Shown here piece by piece: positions 9,557 to 22,545 of a stretch of DNA of 64,000 nt. Every line of letters begins with the position of its first letter. Position 1 is the first letter of the stretch. This stretch comes from Pratylenchus scribneri (Eukaryota; Nematoda; Chromadorea; Rhabditida; Pratylenchidae). The stretch is from contig JAQSEB010000032.1 of assembly GCA_030063045.1 (NCBI GenBank), positions 1,922,001 through 1,986,000 of the forward strand. Reading direction: 5' to 3'. The position numbers and the translations under genes were made by a program. Below the pieces are notes generated by a model. That model had not been told where the DNA came from, made no database searches, and saw only the letters and a list, made by a program, of their open reading frames with translations.

Positions 9557-12335
9557 ATGCTCTTCTCGCGTCGATTTTTGCATTCCACCTTTAACCGGCT
9601 TAAGGATTATTACAAAATTTTGGGCGTTCCAAGGACAGCAAAGGAAAATGAAATCAAAAAGGCTTATTATCAGGTTTTTTGAATCTTATTAAATTTTATA
9701 CAAAAAAAAAAAAAAACAAAGTTATATTAATTAAGAAGCCGAAAGTTTTTTACCTGACAAAAAATGTTAATTAAAAAAACTAAAAAGTCTTAAAATTTCT
9801 AGTTGATTAAATTTAATAATTGTAATTATAATTAAATTAAAGTTGGCCAAAAAATATCACCCGGATGTGAACAAAGAGAAAGGGGCCAGCGAGAAATTTC
9901 AAGAACTCTCCGAAGCGTACGAAGTGCTCAGCGATTCGAAAAGACGGACGGAATACGATCATTTTGGGCCATCAGGAGGAACGAGGGCGGCTTCGGGTGC
10001 TGGTGGCGGAAGCGGTGGAATGGGACACGGCTTTGGTGAATGGCAATTCCGGCCGGGCAGATCAGCCGATGAAATGTTTGCAAAAAATTATTCCTTCAAT
10101 TTTAATCAATTATTTTTAAGTTTTCGTGAAATATTCCGCGATTTTGACCCATTTGGCTCGAATGGTGGATTTGGCCGAAATCAGAGGGGGCCATTTGCCG
10201 AATCTGCACATGGTTTTGATGCGGCACAGGAGACAACAGGTTGGATGAATTAATTTTTAATGGATAATAATTATTTGCCAAAAAGAACACTAAAGTTACC
10301 GAAAAAGTGGGCACAAAATAATTAAAAATAGGTTTAAGGGTTTGATGTTTTTCCTATCTTTCATAAGCCATATCATATTATATACCTATTGAAAATTGGA
10401 TAGAGCTGGTCAAGACGCATTGAATAGAATATAATTTGGTTATGGTTTAATCAAAATTAAAGGCTATTAAACGGACGGTTTAAACCCATTTTGGCTTCTG
10501 GTTTAAAGCTAAGTTAGAATTGGAGGTCTAGGATAAACCACTGACCGTTACATACGCATACAAACGTTTCGGCAATTTCAGTTTTTTTAGTATTTTATTA
10601 GACAATTTCATATTTTCAGCAAATAAAATATTTGCAATTTTTATTTCCAAATCAATCGAAATTTTCAGTGAACATTTCATTTGAGGAGGCGGCCAGAGGA
10701 GTGCGAAAAGATGTGGCCATAAATGTGGTGGACGCATGCGAAGTGTGCAAGGGATCCGGCGTTCAAAAAGGCTACAACAAAGTTTGCAAATTTCCTTTTA
10801 TTAATTTTAATTGTTCATTCTCCAATCCAAAAAGGTGTCCTGCCCATATTGCAATGGCACCGGAATGATCACCCAACATAATCAAGGCTATTTTGTCCAA
10901 TCAACTTGGTTGGCACATTTTATTATTTTCTTAAATAAATTTAAATTTTTCAGCCACCGTTGCCGTGGCGAAGGCTCATACAACAAGAATCCCTGTTTGG
11001 AATGCGAAGGACATGGCCAAACCGTACAGCAAAGGACATTCGCCATTGAAATTCCGGCTGGAATTGACAGCGGGCAAATTTTGCGCACTCAAGTTGGACG
11101 GGTCAGTTTTTTTTGGATTATTTAATATTGTTTAATTTAAATTATTGAAATTTTGGGTTAATTTATATTTGGAGAATATTTTAATATCAAATTGATTGAT
11201 CAAATTTGATTAGTCAAAAATTAACAACAAAAATATCTAGGAATTTAATGGATTTAGGCCTTTATTTCTAGCCTTTTAACCATACATTTGCTTAATTCTC
11301 AAATATAAAAGGGCAATAGGAATGGTACCAATAAAAAAACTTAGCTGTTTTGCCTATTTATTTTTATGTTATTTTTTCCCATAATCATACTAAAAATTTT
11401 TGACTCCACGAACAAGACCACTTTAGCTCAGTTGGTTAAAGCCCATGTACGATGGGACTGAGATCGATGGTTCAAATCCACCTAGTGTCCTATATTTTTT
11501 TTATATTTATCTTGGATAATATTCACTCAAAAATTAATTTAAAAATTAATTCCAATATATTTATTTATTTTTTAATTAAATTCCAAATCCACCAAACAGT
11601 CTACAATTTATGTTGTCGTCAATGTTGCGCCTTCATTGCGTCATCGCCGGGAACGGGAACACATTTTCACGGATGTCGAGATCACATTAACGCAGGCCAC
11701 ACTTGGAGGTGACATCGATGTGCCGGGCATTTTTGCACCAGCCCGAGTGCACATTCCCTCCGGAACCAGTTCCCATACACAAATGTGCCTCAAGGGGAAG
11801 GGCATAAAACGGTTGGATCAGCCCGGCCATGGAGATCAAATTTTGGATATCAAAGTGAAAGTACCACGGTCAGTTTTGGGGAAAAACTTAGAGTAATTGA
11901 ATATTTTATGAAATTATTTTTGATCATATGGGGGACCCTTCTATTTTGCAAAAATTTAGGTCAGGGTTCGAAACCTCTCTCAAGGGAATTTATTATTTTT
12001 CAGGCTTTATTACCCATTCAGTAATTCTAATAGAAAAATTCAATACTTTAAAATAAAAACACTAATATTACCATTTTTACAGGAAATTGAGCACCAAACA
12101 AAAAGAACTTCTTTTGGAATTTGCACGGCTTGAAACGGATCGAACTGGCACAGTGGATGGATTGAATGAAAATGAGCCGGACGATGATGACAATAACAAT
12201 GAGGGCGGAAATGGCACATCATCGACGGAAACAAACAACACAGAAAACAACAATAACAATAAAACAGAAGGAGAAGAGGATGGGGGAGCAGGAACAGGAC
12301 CATCAAGGGGTTTCAAATCATGGTTCACTTCTTGA
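9557..12335 (+). CDS. dnj-10: Mitochondrial DnaJ (Hsp40), Tid1/DNAJA3 type
   Basis: Eight exons (9557-9673, 9843-10075, 10121-10239, 10669-10781, 10835-10908, 10954-11101, 11600-11868, 12083-12335) join in phase for 441 residues. A basic, hydroxylated N-terminus ([15 protein letters not shown]) looks like a mitochondrial presequence. The J-domain follows with the HPD triad in [11 protein letters not shown], then a Gly/Phe-rich region. All four zinc-binding CXXCXGXG motifs are present ([32 protein letters not shown]), followed by the substrate-binding domain. Such type I J-proteins stimulate mitochondrial Hsp70 for folding and import. The tail is low-complexity (Asp, Asn, Glu, Thr) and ends KSWFTS. 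A polypyrimidine-AG just before the start (tttttttagaaaattgcc) could be a spliced-leader acceptor. The 45-nt intron 10076-10120 has no stop and could be retained in frame. Confidence 0.93.
10325..10550 (+). repeat. Family C dispersed repeat (copy C1)
   Basis: It starts with aggtttaagggttt and contains attggatagagctggtca and taatttggttatggttt. It is clearly related to copies at 30.15-30.39 kb (inverted) and 34.70-34.92 kb, and lies in a DnaJ intron. Confidence 0.75.
11415..11490 (+). pseudogene. tRNA-like sequence in DnaJ intron
   Basis: The D arm (tagctcagttggttaaagc), an anticodon hairpin with a CCCA/TGGG stem and the T loop (ggttcaaatcc) are at tRNA spacing. The acceptor stem pairs at about 5 of 7 positions, and position 33 is G rather than the near-invariant U. 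It is probably a tRNA pseudogene or the head of a tRNA-derived repeat; a diverged active gene is less likely. Confidence 0.45.
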
Positions 12336-13463
12336 ACAACAATGTTTGGAGAGACGACACAATTTCTGCTCAATTTCAACAAGAAGGAAAAGAAGAAAGT
12401 CAACTCAATTTTTGTTTTCAATATTGTTTGTTTTTTTCCAGCCATTCAATTTTATCCACACTTATTCCCCTCACATTGTCATTTTGGCCAATATTTTTTT
12501 AGCTAAAATTGGTCAATATTTTTATGTTTTTCTGTTGTTTTTTTCAATCAACACAATTAGGCTTCCAGCGTGTTATATTTTTTTTTTATTCTATATGTTT
12601 TTTTTTTATTTGAATAAAATTTAAATAAAAATTTATAATAGACAAGTGCCAATTTTAGATGGAAATATTCTGATTATGATAAAATTGATTTTGTTTGTCG
12701 GTTACTGTAAGCAGAAGAGGATTGAAATTTCGACTTTTCCATATAGGATTGTAAATCGGTGGAAAAAAATACTGTTTTTAGAGCTTAGAATTTATGATTA
12801 ATTTTGGGAAAACATGTAAACTTTGGGGCTGTTAAAAATCTGCTGAAAGATCCGATAAGTATCTTAAAATTTGAATATCTCGATGATGAAGCCCTTTGAT
12901 GTGGATTATCCATTATATCCTTTTTCATCAGCCTCTGATTTATCAAACTTCCTCCTTTTTTTATTCCGTCAATTATTCATTTTAAACCGCCACTTTTGTT
13001 ATATTTATTTGCCCACCCCAAACACAAATGCCACCCCCTTCCCCGTTTCCATTGTTGAATGGGGCGCATCGGTTCCGGTGCGTTGATTTCCGCTGCCCCC
13101 GACCGCCAATGACAAAATCACATCGCAATGATCCGGTGCAGAACCGTTTGGCGCCACCACCGTTGTATACGTTTTGTATTTGGTTTAGTTTTGGATAGAT
13201 TTCGGCGAATTGAGCGTGCATAATTCCCTCCCAAAACCCCATAACAAACAAAAATCTACACCTTTCGGCGGGGTTACAGCAAGGAAAAGTACAATTGAAT
13301 TCATCGTCCCTCCTCCATTTTGTTTGTATGGCCTTCTCAACAATCCCCTCGAGGACATGTGAAATGGCATTAAGAGAATTTTTGGGTTGGGAAAAATATA
13401 TTAAACTATTCAAAATAAACATAAAAATACCTAAAAAAAATGAATTCTAAATCATTGATTGCA
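12336..13463. other. Intergenic region, nothing recognised
   Basis: AT-rich sequence downstream of the DnaJ gene, with a more GC-rich patch at 13.0-13.35 kb. No reading frame resembles a known protein and no foldback copy is visible. Confidence 0.45.
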
Positions 13464-14772
13464 TTTCCAGAAAGAATTAATTTGCACTTTTTCTTGTTGC
13501 CCTTCCCGGAAAGAATTAATTTGCACTTTTTTAGGTTGCACCTTTCCGGAAAGAATTAATTTGCACTTTTTCCGGTTGCCCCTTTCCGGAAAGAATTAAT
13601 TTGCACTTTTTCCGGTTGCCCCTTTCCGGAAAGAACTAATTTGCACTTTTTCCGGTTGCCCCTTTCCGGAAAGAAATTAATTTGTACTTTTTCTTGTTGC
13701 CCTTTCCGGAAAGAACTAATTTGCACTTTTTCCGGTTGCCCCTTTCCGGAAAGAATTAATTTGCACTTTTTCCGGTTGCCCCTTTCCGGAAAGAACTAAT
13801 TTGCACTTTTTCCGGTTGCCCTTTTCCGGAAAGAAATTAATTTGTACTTTTTCTTGTTGCCCTTTCCGGAAAGAACTAATTTGCACTTTTTCCGGTTGCC
13901 CCTTTCCGGAAAGAATTAATTTGCACTTTTTCCGGTTGCCCCTTTCCGGAAAGAACTAATTTGCACTTTTTCCGGTTGCCCCTTTCCGGAAAGAAATTAA
14001 TTTGTACTTTTTCTTGTTGCCCTTTCCGGAAAGAATTAATTTGTTCCGGAAAGAATTAATTTGCACTTTATCCGGTTGCCCTTTCCGGAAAGAATTAATT
14101 TGCACTTTTTTAGGTTGCACCTTTCCGGAAAGAATTAATTTGCACTTTTTCCGGTTGCCCCTTTCCGGAAAGAATTAATTTGCACTTTTTAGGTTGCCCT
14201 TTTCCGGAAAGAATTAATTTGCACTTTCTCTTTCCGGAAAGAATTAATTTGCACTTTTTCCGGTTGCCCCTTTCCGGAAAGAATTAATTTGCACTTTCTC
14301 TTTCCGGAAAGAATTAATTTGCACTTTTTAGGTTGCCCTTTTCCGGAAAGAATTAATTTGCACTTTCTCTTTCCGGAAAGAATTAATTTGCACTTTTTCC
14401 GGTTGCCCCTTTCCGGAAAGAATTAATTTGCACTTTCTCTTTCCGGAAAGAATTAATTTGCACTTTTTAGGTTGCCCTTTTCCGGAAAGAATTAATTTGC
14501 ACTTTTTCCGGTTGCCCCTTTCCGGAAAGTTAATTTGCACTTTTTAGGTTGCCCTTTTCCGGAAAGAATTAATTTGCACTTTTTAGGTTGCCCCTTTCCG
14601 GAAAGAATTAATTTGCACTTTTTCCGGTTGCCCCTTTCCGGAAAGAATTAATTTGCACTTTTTAGGTTGCCCCTTTCCGGAAAGAATTAATTTGCACTTT
14701 TTCCGGTTGCCCCTTTCCGGAAAGAATTAATTTGCACTTTTTAGGTTGCCCCTTTCCGGAAAGAATTAATTT
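13464..14772. repeat. 40-bp minisatellite with TTCCGGAA core
   Basis: About 33 tandem units of roughly 40 bp, each with tttccggaaagaattaattt, then gcactttttccggttgcccc or variants (ttaggttgccc, ttcttgttgccc, or a shortened form ending ctctttccgg). Variant units recur in blocks, which points to unequal exchange of multi-unit segments. The array lies between genes. Confidence 0.97.
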
Positions 14773-17700
14773 ACCTATAATTTTTATATTTTCCGTAAAT
14801 GATAACATTTTGAAAGAAAAAATCTGATTTTCCCAGGGGAAATTGTCTCCATCATTTCATCAATTTGCCCATTCCACAAAATCATTCAATTCATTTTCAA
14901 TTTGGCCAGAAAATTACTCAATCAACTATTTGAAAGGCAAATAAATAGATCTGAATAAAAGATAAGAAAAAAAGTGTGGCGATTGGAAGAATAAAGAAGC
15001 CGGCCACCATTCTGGCCAACAACTTTGTGCAGTTCAAAACGGAACAAAAGCCGACTAAAAGGCAACCGAAGCGGAGGAGGATGGATGAATTGTTCATATG
15101 GAGGGCGATGGAGCGTGGGAAAGGGACGATGTTCACCGGAAGGGACAAACAATTCGGGGAAGTTGATTTGACAAAAAAGTTGTGGGATGGATGTGGCAAT
15201 GAAAAAGTGCGGTGAAATCGAAAAAATGCGGTGAAACATTGTGCTCTACTCAGATTTGAATGTTTGGCATGACATTCCCCTGCGCGCCCCCAACTTGTCA
15301 CCATTTATAATAACTAATCACAGATTGGACTAATTTTGACAATTTTAGTATCAAATTAAAGAGCAGACTTTTGGCTTTAAATTGATATTAAATTATTTAA
15401 ATTGGTTCAAAATTAATGGAATTATGTCCAAAATACCATTTAATCTGATCTTTACTATGCTTTAGCCAAATTGCATTCGTTTTTTGAACATAACTTTATC
15501 AATTCTGAGCCAATTTAAATAATATCATTTGATAGCCAAAAGTTTGTTCTTTAATTTAAAACTACAATTATCAAAATTGGCTCAGTCTTTGATAAGTTAT
15601 TATAAATATAAACGGCGCCAAGTTGGGCTGCTCCTCCGATTCAAAATCATTATTGGTTGCTTTCCTTGGGACATGCAAATTCCATCGCCCCCTTCTTGTT
15701 GTGTCCTCATCCGGCAATTGGCCTTCCATCCATCCTTCCCCAATTTTGCTTATTTCGTCCATCATCAAACTTCTATTATTCCATTCCCCTTTCCCCTCAA
15801 GGTCTTCCGCCCATTTCCCCTTTCACTCACATCAGTGCCCCGTGCCCCCTTTAAATTCGCGCACATTCATTTTGAGTGCCTTTTCCGCCCAAATTCACCT
15901 CTCTACTAAAAATGATTGGCCTCATACAAAACTCTCGAAAATAATTTTAAGAGGAAAATGGACATATAAATTGGTTTTTTTTTAAAGTTTTAACTATTAA
16001 AGAAAATGGCAAAAATTCTTGAATTTCTTCACTCCTTCAACCCCTCTCCTGTTCCCCCAAGGATTCTACAAAAATTTAGCATGGAAATGGAACGGTTTAG
16101 TGTGTATGGTATAATTTGGCCATAACTCGGTAAATTTCCAACATTAGCCAAAACTTTTGTTATCATTTTTAGCTAATTTTATGCCTAATCCTAAATAAAA
16201 TCACCTTCGAAATTTCCCAATTGTAGTATCGCCCAAAATAAATGGATTTCATTTCAAGTTTATCCCCAACAGAAGACATTGTTTTGTCTCCCAAAAGTAA
16301 ATGTTTGGAAACTTTCGGCATTTTTGTCTTTTTCAAGTATAATTATTGGTGAAGAAAATGAGGACTGACTGAAATTTGAAGTTGCCCCATTCTTCCATTT
16401 CCCTCACAAAAAGGTGCGCGAAATGAGGAGGAAATGAGGAGGAGGAAGGAAATGGACTCCTTTCGGGCGGCATCCATCCAAATACCTTCTAATCATCTTT
16501 TGGAGACCGCCAATGAGGGCAAAACATTCCAAGGACTTTTGTGTTCTACTCAAAATTTTTCTTTTGTTTCCAACCAAAAATTCCATCAAACTAAACAAAT
16601 TCACCTTTCTTCCCAATTTGCCAAAATTTGGTTCATTGAACCATAAAAAAGGAGAAAGGAAATTGCCAAAATCAAATTTGTTGATTGTAGAGGAGCTGGG
16701 AATTGCCATCTTTGCTGAATTAATTCGCCCTTCTTCCATTATTGTCGTTGGCATTGGCACATTTCCCACGGCCCATCAGAGCAATAAGCGAAAAGCAGTG
16801 TTTGGCCGCCTAGTGCCCCCAGCCGGGCATTGTTCCTTTTCCTTATTGCTTCGCCTTTTTCGGGATTATTGCTATGGGAAGAATTGGAAAAGGAAGGAGG
16901 GTTGCCCTTCCCCTACAGTAATTCTCGCCCAATAGCAGCAGAAGGCGACGGCCATAAACCGGTCCACACCGATGAATTATTGTGCTGGGAAATAGGAGGA
17001 GGAAAAGATGTGTGCGCGAGCGATTTCAAACACAACCAACAAATAAAATTGCGGTTTACAATAAAAAAGGGGGAGAATTTGGATGTATGGGGTATGAATG
17101 AATTGACGAATTGGTGGAAAGGGAAATTGTGGCCAAAAATTGCTTCAATTTACGAAAAGGGCAATGCGTGGAAGAAAATTTACCAAATAAAATTTAAAAC
17201 ATATTTGGCACTTTCCAAATTTGTTTTGTTGAATTCTTGATTGATTCGCTGTCTTTATCATCAACATTTGCTTAATTAATTTTGGAAAATCAGTCGAAAT
17301 CATAGACGTTATTTTTGGATCTTTTTTGGAGTTTTTAACCAAAATTTATTCATAAAATTAGCCAGATTTTTAAATGAATCTTGTGCCAAAAATTCACTCC
17401 AATTATTGGTGGATTTTTGCGGTTTTAATAATGAAATTTTAAAACATTTTTGAAGGATTCACCCATTTAACTTTTTCCCCTATTGTTGTTTTGAATTGGA
17501 AAAAGTGGTGACGATGGAATGGGCGGAGGAAATGGTGCTTGACCGATGAAGAGGGGACGCAGCAAACAAAAAGTAGTCGGAGAAAAGGGCCCCGATTGCT
17601 GGTGAGACGATGATGCCGTTGCGCAAGCAACAAAAAAAGGGAGAAAGGGACAATAGACGAAAATAAAAGGAAGAAGCATACAAAATGAAAAGACGCATGC

Positions 17701-18315
17701 AAAGACTTCTTATTTATTTTGACTTTTTCATGGGTTCAAGCTACATAAAACGGAGACAATTTTGGCATGGCCAGTCAAACAATTTGGCCCTAATAAGGAA
17801 AAAATATTATTATTATGCCAAAACATTTTTGATATTCTCTCAAATGTGCCCTCCAATCACGTAGGGCATAATTCCCTCCCTCTCTAATTCCCCATCCACC
17901 ATCCCAATGACCGTAATCCCCCTTCCCCACCATCCAATAGCCAATACTCACCCACCCATCCACATTCCATTCCCCGTTTTCCGTCAATCATCCATGCCCC
18001 ACAGCAATCCCCAACGGCCACCTTTCCATTTTCTTTCCCATTTTCATTTAATTCCACACAAATCCAATCCGTTTCGGAAATCCTCTTTTCCCACCCTTTT
18101 TCAGAGTGAATGGTCCCATCCAATTTCCCTTTCCATTATTTTATTTTACAAATCCGATTTTCCCCTATTCCCACTTTTTCCCGCTTTTTCCTTCCTTAAA
18201 ATGGAGTAAATCCAATTTTTTTGGTTTAAACAAAACAAAAAGCCAATTTTATTTTCCTCTTTCCTTTCGCTTCAACCGTATTACACACGCATCAATGTTG
18301 ACTCATTCTAAGATT
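14773..18315. other. Intergenic region between two minisatellites
   Basis: About 3.5 kb holding foldback copy B1 and otherwise pyrimidine- or purine-rich single-copy sequence. Frames at 14.98-15.22 and 16.4-17.2 kb have no recognisable domain or splice context. Confidence 0.45.
15289..15627. repeat. Family B foldback element (copy B1)
   Basis: The left end begins caacttgtcaccatttataa and carries agagcagacttttggct. The right end is its inverted counterpart, finishing aaacggcgccaagttggg. The arms pair over nearly the whole element. Confidence 0.85.
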
Positions 18316-19514
18316 TTTAATTTGTAATTGCGAATTGTAATTCTGATTTGCGATTGTAATTGTAATTCTGATTTGCGATTGTAATTGTAATTCTGATTTG
18401 CGATTGTAATTGTAATTCTGATTTGCGATTGTAATTGTAATTCTGATTTGCGATTGTAATTGTAATTCTGATTTGCGATTGTAATTGTAATTCTGATTTG
18501 CGATTGTAATTCTGATTTGTAATTGTAATTCTGATTTGTAATTGTAATTGTAATTGTAATTCTGATTTGTAATTGTAATTCTGATTTGTAATTGTAATTG
18601 TAATTCTGATTTGTAATTGTAATTGTAATTCTGATTTGTAATTGTAATTGTAATTCTGATTTGTAATTGTAATTCTGATTTGTAATTGTAATTGTAATTC
18701 TGATTTGTAATTGTAATTCTGATTTGTAATTGTAATTGTAATTCTGATTTGTAATTGTAATTCTGATTTGTAATTGTAATTGTAATTCTGATTTGCGATT
18801 GTAATTGTAATTCTGATTTGCGATTGTAATTGTAATTCTGATTTGCGATTGTAATTGTAATTCTGATTTGCGATTGTAATTGTAATTCTGATTTGCGATT
18901 GTAATTGTAATTCTGATTTGTAATTGTAATTGTAATTCTGATTTGTAATTGTAATTGTAATTCTGATTTGTAATTGTAATTGTAATTCGGATTTGTAATT
19001 GTAATTATAATTCTGATTTGTAATTGTAATTGTAATTCTGATTTGTAATTGTAATTCTGATTTGTAATTGTAATTGTAATTCTGATTTGTAATTGTAATT
19101 GTAATTCTGATTTGCGATTGTAATTGTAATACTGATTTGCGATTGTAATTGTAATTCTGATTTGCGATTGTAATTGTAATTCTGATTTGTAATTGTAATT
19201 GTAATTCTGATTTGTAATTGTAATTCTGATTTGTAATTGTAATTGTAATTCTGATTTGTAATTGTAATTCTGATTTGTAATTGTAATTCTGATTTGTAAT
19301 TGTAATTCTGATTTGCGATTGTAATTGTAATTCTGATTTGTAATTGTAATTGTAATTCTGATTTGTAATTGTAATTGTAATTCTGATTTGTAATTGTAAT
19401 TCTGATTTGTAATTGTAATTGTAATTCTGATTTGTAATTGTAATTGTAATATTTGCGATTGTAATTGTAATTCTGATTTGTAATTGTAATTGTAATTCTG
19501 ATTTGCCATTGTAA
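18316..19514. repeat. 25/19-bp minisatellite, first array
   Basis: About 55 tandem units built on ctgatttgcgattgtaatt with one, two or more extra taattg hexamers, giving 19-, 25- and occasional longer units. The same unit forms the array at 37.3-38.6 kb. The minus strand is free of stop codons because every unit length is 1 modulo 3 and no frame of the unit has a stop, so long frames here are not genes. Confidence 0.97.
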
Positions 19515-20745
19515 TTTTATTATAGTTGCTAAAGAAACTTCTGACTGTGAGAATAGTCTAAAAATCTGAGAGGAGATAAGTATATTCTTTTCTATCTTTC
19601 CCAAGAGCTTACATTGAAAAATATTCCTTCAATTTTGCATTCTCCTACCAATATTGCCAGTTGCCCAAATTAAGGAGGTCCCTTCATTGCCTCCTTCCGC
19701 CTCTCATCAATTCATCCTCCTCCCCATCATCCTTGCGTCCTTCAAATCATCATCATTTTCATTGGACGCGCCGTAAATATTTCATTTCTTCCGGGCAGCT
19801 CAACGCGCAACAACCGGACTAGCTGGCTGAATGGATGGAAAGAGGGCAGGCAAATAAGTTGTCTCTGGACTCTGGTGCGCAATTAGCCCACAACTCTTCT
19901 GGATCATCAGGATTGGGGCAAGGAAATATATGGGAGGGGATTGGCGCAATCCGCTGTGTTGGAGACTGGCTCAAGTGGTTGTGTCGGGCTTACCCAGAGG
20001 GGAAAGATGGGAATGGGACAAGCGGAAAGTGGAAGGTGATGGTGGATTAGTTGATGATGAGAAGAATGTTTGCCTCCGAAATTACCATAAAAATTGGAAG
20101 GACATTTCAAATGATGGATTTTGTAAATAATTGGGTATAAATTCAAGAATTTGCCCCTTTCCTCCTTGATCAAAAATGCCATTATGGCATATTTTTGTCT
20201 TCTTGACCTGCTTGAGTTCAAATTAACCACCCATTCCTTCCTTTTTGGCTAAAAATGCGCCATCAATTAGCGCACACCTCAAAAAGGGGCACTATACCGC
20301 CATTCGTCCCCGCCAATTCTTCCTTCCTCTTTTCATCCATTTTTTGATCAATTGACTTCATTCGGCCCAATTTCTAATTACTTTCCCCCTTCGCCACAAC
20401 ATTCATTTTTGTCGGCCACTCCTTCCATCATCTTCGCCTTTTTCGGCACATTGCCCCCACTCTTGACTTTTTTTTCATTTTTGTGCCAACAATACAAAAA
20501 GATGCCCTTGGAGAGGCCACCACCACAACCTTTTTTGACCGCCCTCTTTCTTTTGTTTTGCCCCCACACTCCAATTTTTCATCAGCAATTTGACAGTCCA
20601 AAATGAATGGATGACCGTCCATCTTCCCATTATATTTTGTATTTTTCTTTTCGGCACAAGAAATGCCCAAGACAATGTTTTTGAATTCTTTCGAATTGGA
20701 ATCGAGGCAAGACATTTCAGTACCGCCTTTTCAGTACTGCCATTT

Positions 20746-21008
20746 ATTTTGGGCCTATCTCAACAAGGAAGCAACCAATTTAGGAAGATGATATGCCATT
20801 CAAAAGCCCCAAATGTTTTCTAAAAAGTGGCTTAAATAATTAAAATAAGTGATTTCCCTCAAAATCGGGTTTACTAAACTCAAAGAGAAGTAACTTTTTT
20901 AAAAGGTGAAATTCATTAAGTTTATTATGGCCACTTTTTATAGGACATTTATGGCTTTCAAATGATATATCGCCTTCTGGTATTGGCAATTGCCTTGCTG
21001 AACTATTA
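20746..21008. repeat. Family A foldback element (copy A3)
   Basis: Both arms are present: ctcaacaaggaagcaaccaa on the left, and the inverted arm ending near ttgccttgctgaactatt. Intergenic. Confidence 0.8.
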
Positions 21009-21148
21009 TGAATAAAATAATAGCAATGTGTTGGAAAATGGTGGTATTAAAACAACCCCATACTGTTTAACTTCCTTTATTTGTTAATGAATTAATTCAG
21101 AGCTCGACAATTTGGCGCCATTTTCACAGTTCACAAAAATTTGTTTTT

Positions 21149-21435
21149 CTTCTCAATTTTATTATATATGCACATTTTGGCGCCAACCTGACGCCGGGAC
21201 ACCATTATGAATTAATAAGCCTCCTCCACCTCCACAAATTGCCAATATAAATATTCGGTTCCCTTCCACTTTCATTCCACATATACCGTTTCATTTCCCT
21301 TCTCAATTTGTTCTTTTTGGCGCCAACCTGACGAGGGCAATCACATTAAGTTGGTACTAAATTAATGAGCCTTCACCCCACAAATTGCCATTATAAACAT
21401 ATTTTGGGCTCCCTTCAAAATATACCGTTTCCCTG
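21149..21435. repeat. Imperfect tandem duplication around TTTTGGCGCCAACCTGACG
   Basis: Two ~145-bp copies (about 21149-21297 and 21299-21435) share ttttggcgccaacctgacg, caaattgcca and atataccgtttc in the same order. A third TTTGGCGCC sits at about 21112. The function is unknown. Confidence 0.6.
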
Positions 21436-22246
21436 CCCGCCTCCAATTTCCGTCTCCCCCCACCCCTTCCTCCTCGACCTTCTCCATCCGCTGTCCCCAA
21501 CGGCCTTTTCCCCTCCTCAATAACAATTCGCCTCCTTCCCTCCAAGAAGAAGAAGTTGTTCAGGCAGTTAGGCTCCAGCAGGAGAAGAACTCGACCTTGG
21601 GTGAAGATGGGCCTCCAGGACACTCACCTTCATCGCCACTTCAGGACAACGCACACAAAATTCGGCGGGCCGCCTGGCAATTATTTGTGTGCGGGAAGGT
21701 GGAAGGAAGGGTCCCCATCTAAAGAAGGGATGGGTGCCAGCCTGCACCGGAAAGTCCTCCTCCGACCATCTTCTTCTCCGTTTCCAAATTGCTGTACTGC
21801 GCACACGGGAAAATATGTAGGGGGAAATGGGGAGGACCGGTTTTGCGCTGCGGCCCGCCTCCCTCTTAAAATTTCCCCACATTTCGGCCCGTGATGTTGG
21901 GTTGGTTGGTGATGAGTAACTGGCCCACAGTCCGCCGGCGGCGATTGGCTGTGCTCATTTTGAGGAGGCGATGTGGGCCGTATGATGGTGGGGGTTCGGT
22001 TAGTTAGGTGAACGATGCCTCCCATTTCCAACCAGCCTATTCTGGCCATTTTTAACTAAGGACAAGCCTCTGGCCATTTTTTACTAAACCTAGCCTTTTT
22101 GTCCTTATTGTCCGTTTTCTTTTTGCCAATTTCCATCATATTTTCCAAATTCTAATTTCTAAGTAAACCATTATTCCCTTAAATCAGTATTTCCAATGTA
22201 TTCGGTAATTTTTGATAGAACAATCCACTTGAGTATCTGGGCTTTT

Positions 22247-22545
22247 CTTTTGGCCATATCTCAAGAAGGAAGCAACCTATTCGAAAAGGTTATATGCCAT
22301 TTCAAAGCCCCGAATGTCCTTTAAAAAGTGGTGTAACTATTTTTCAAAATTTAAAAGTAAGTTTATAAAATAAGTGGTTTTTCCTCCTATAATTTGAGTA
22401 TATTTACATTCAAAGACATGCAAATTTTTAAATCCCAGATTCCTTACAAAATAATTGGCCACCTTTTATAAGACATTTTAGGCTTTCGAATGGCATATCG
22501 CCTTCAAGAATCGGCTAGTTCCTTGTTGAGATATGGGCCAAAAAA
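22247..22545. repeat. Family A foldback element (copy A4)
   Basis: A full palindrome from ttttggccatatctcaagaa to gttgagatatgggccaaaa, about 230 bp upstream of the OVO-like start codon. Confidence 0.85.

Noticed and set aside
13464..14772. CRISPR-like array or repetitive lysine/asparagine frame
   Set aside because: Units are directly abutting with no unique spacers, in a eukaryotic context; this is a minisatellite.
14976..15215. Basic 79-codon plus-strand frame with an RRRMDELFIW segment
   Set aside because: It briefly suggested an HMG-type DNA-binding segment, but spacing and core residues do not match and there is no supporting exon nearby.
18292..19604. Long minus-strand open frames (199 and 405 codons) of Asn-Tyr / Gln-Leu / Ile-Thr repeats
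   Set aside because: They are a by-product of the 25/19-bp minisatellite: unit lengths are 1 modulo 3 and no frame of the unit contains a stop on that strand. There is no splice or start context.
21556..22049. Overlapping open frames on both strands in a GC-richer patch
   Set aside because: No domain, no clear splice sites and equal openness on both strands; composition explains the lack of stops.
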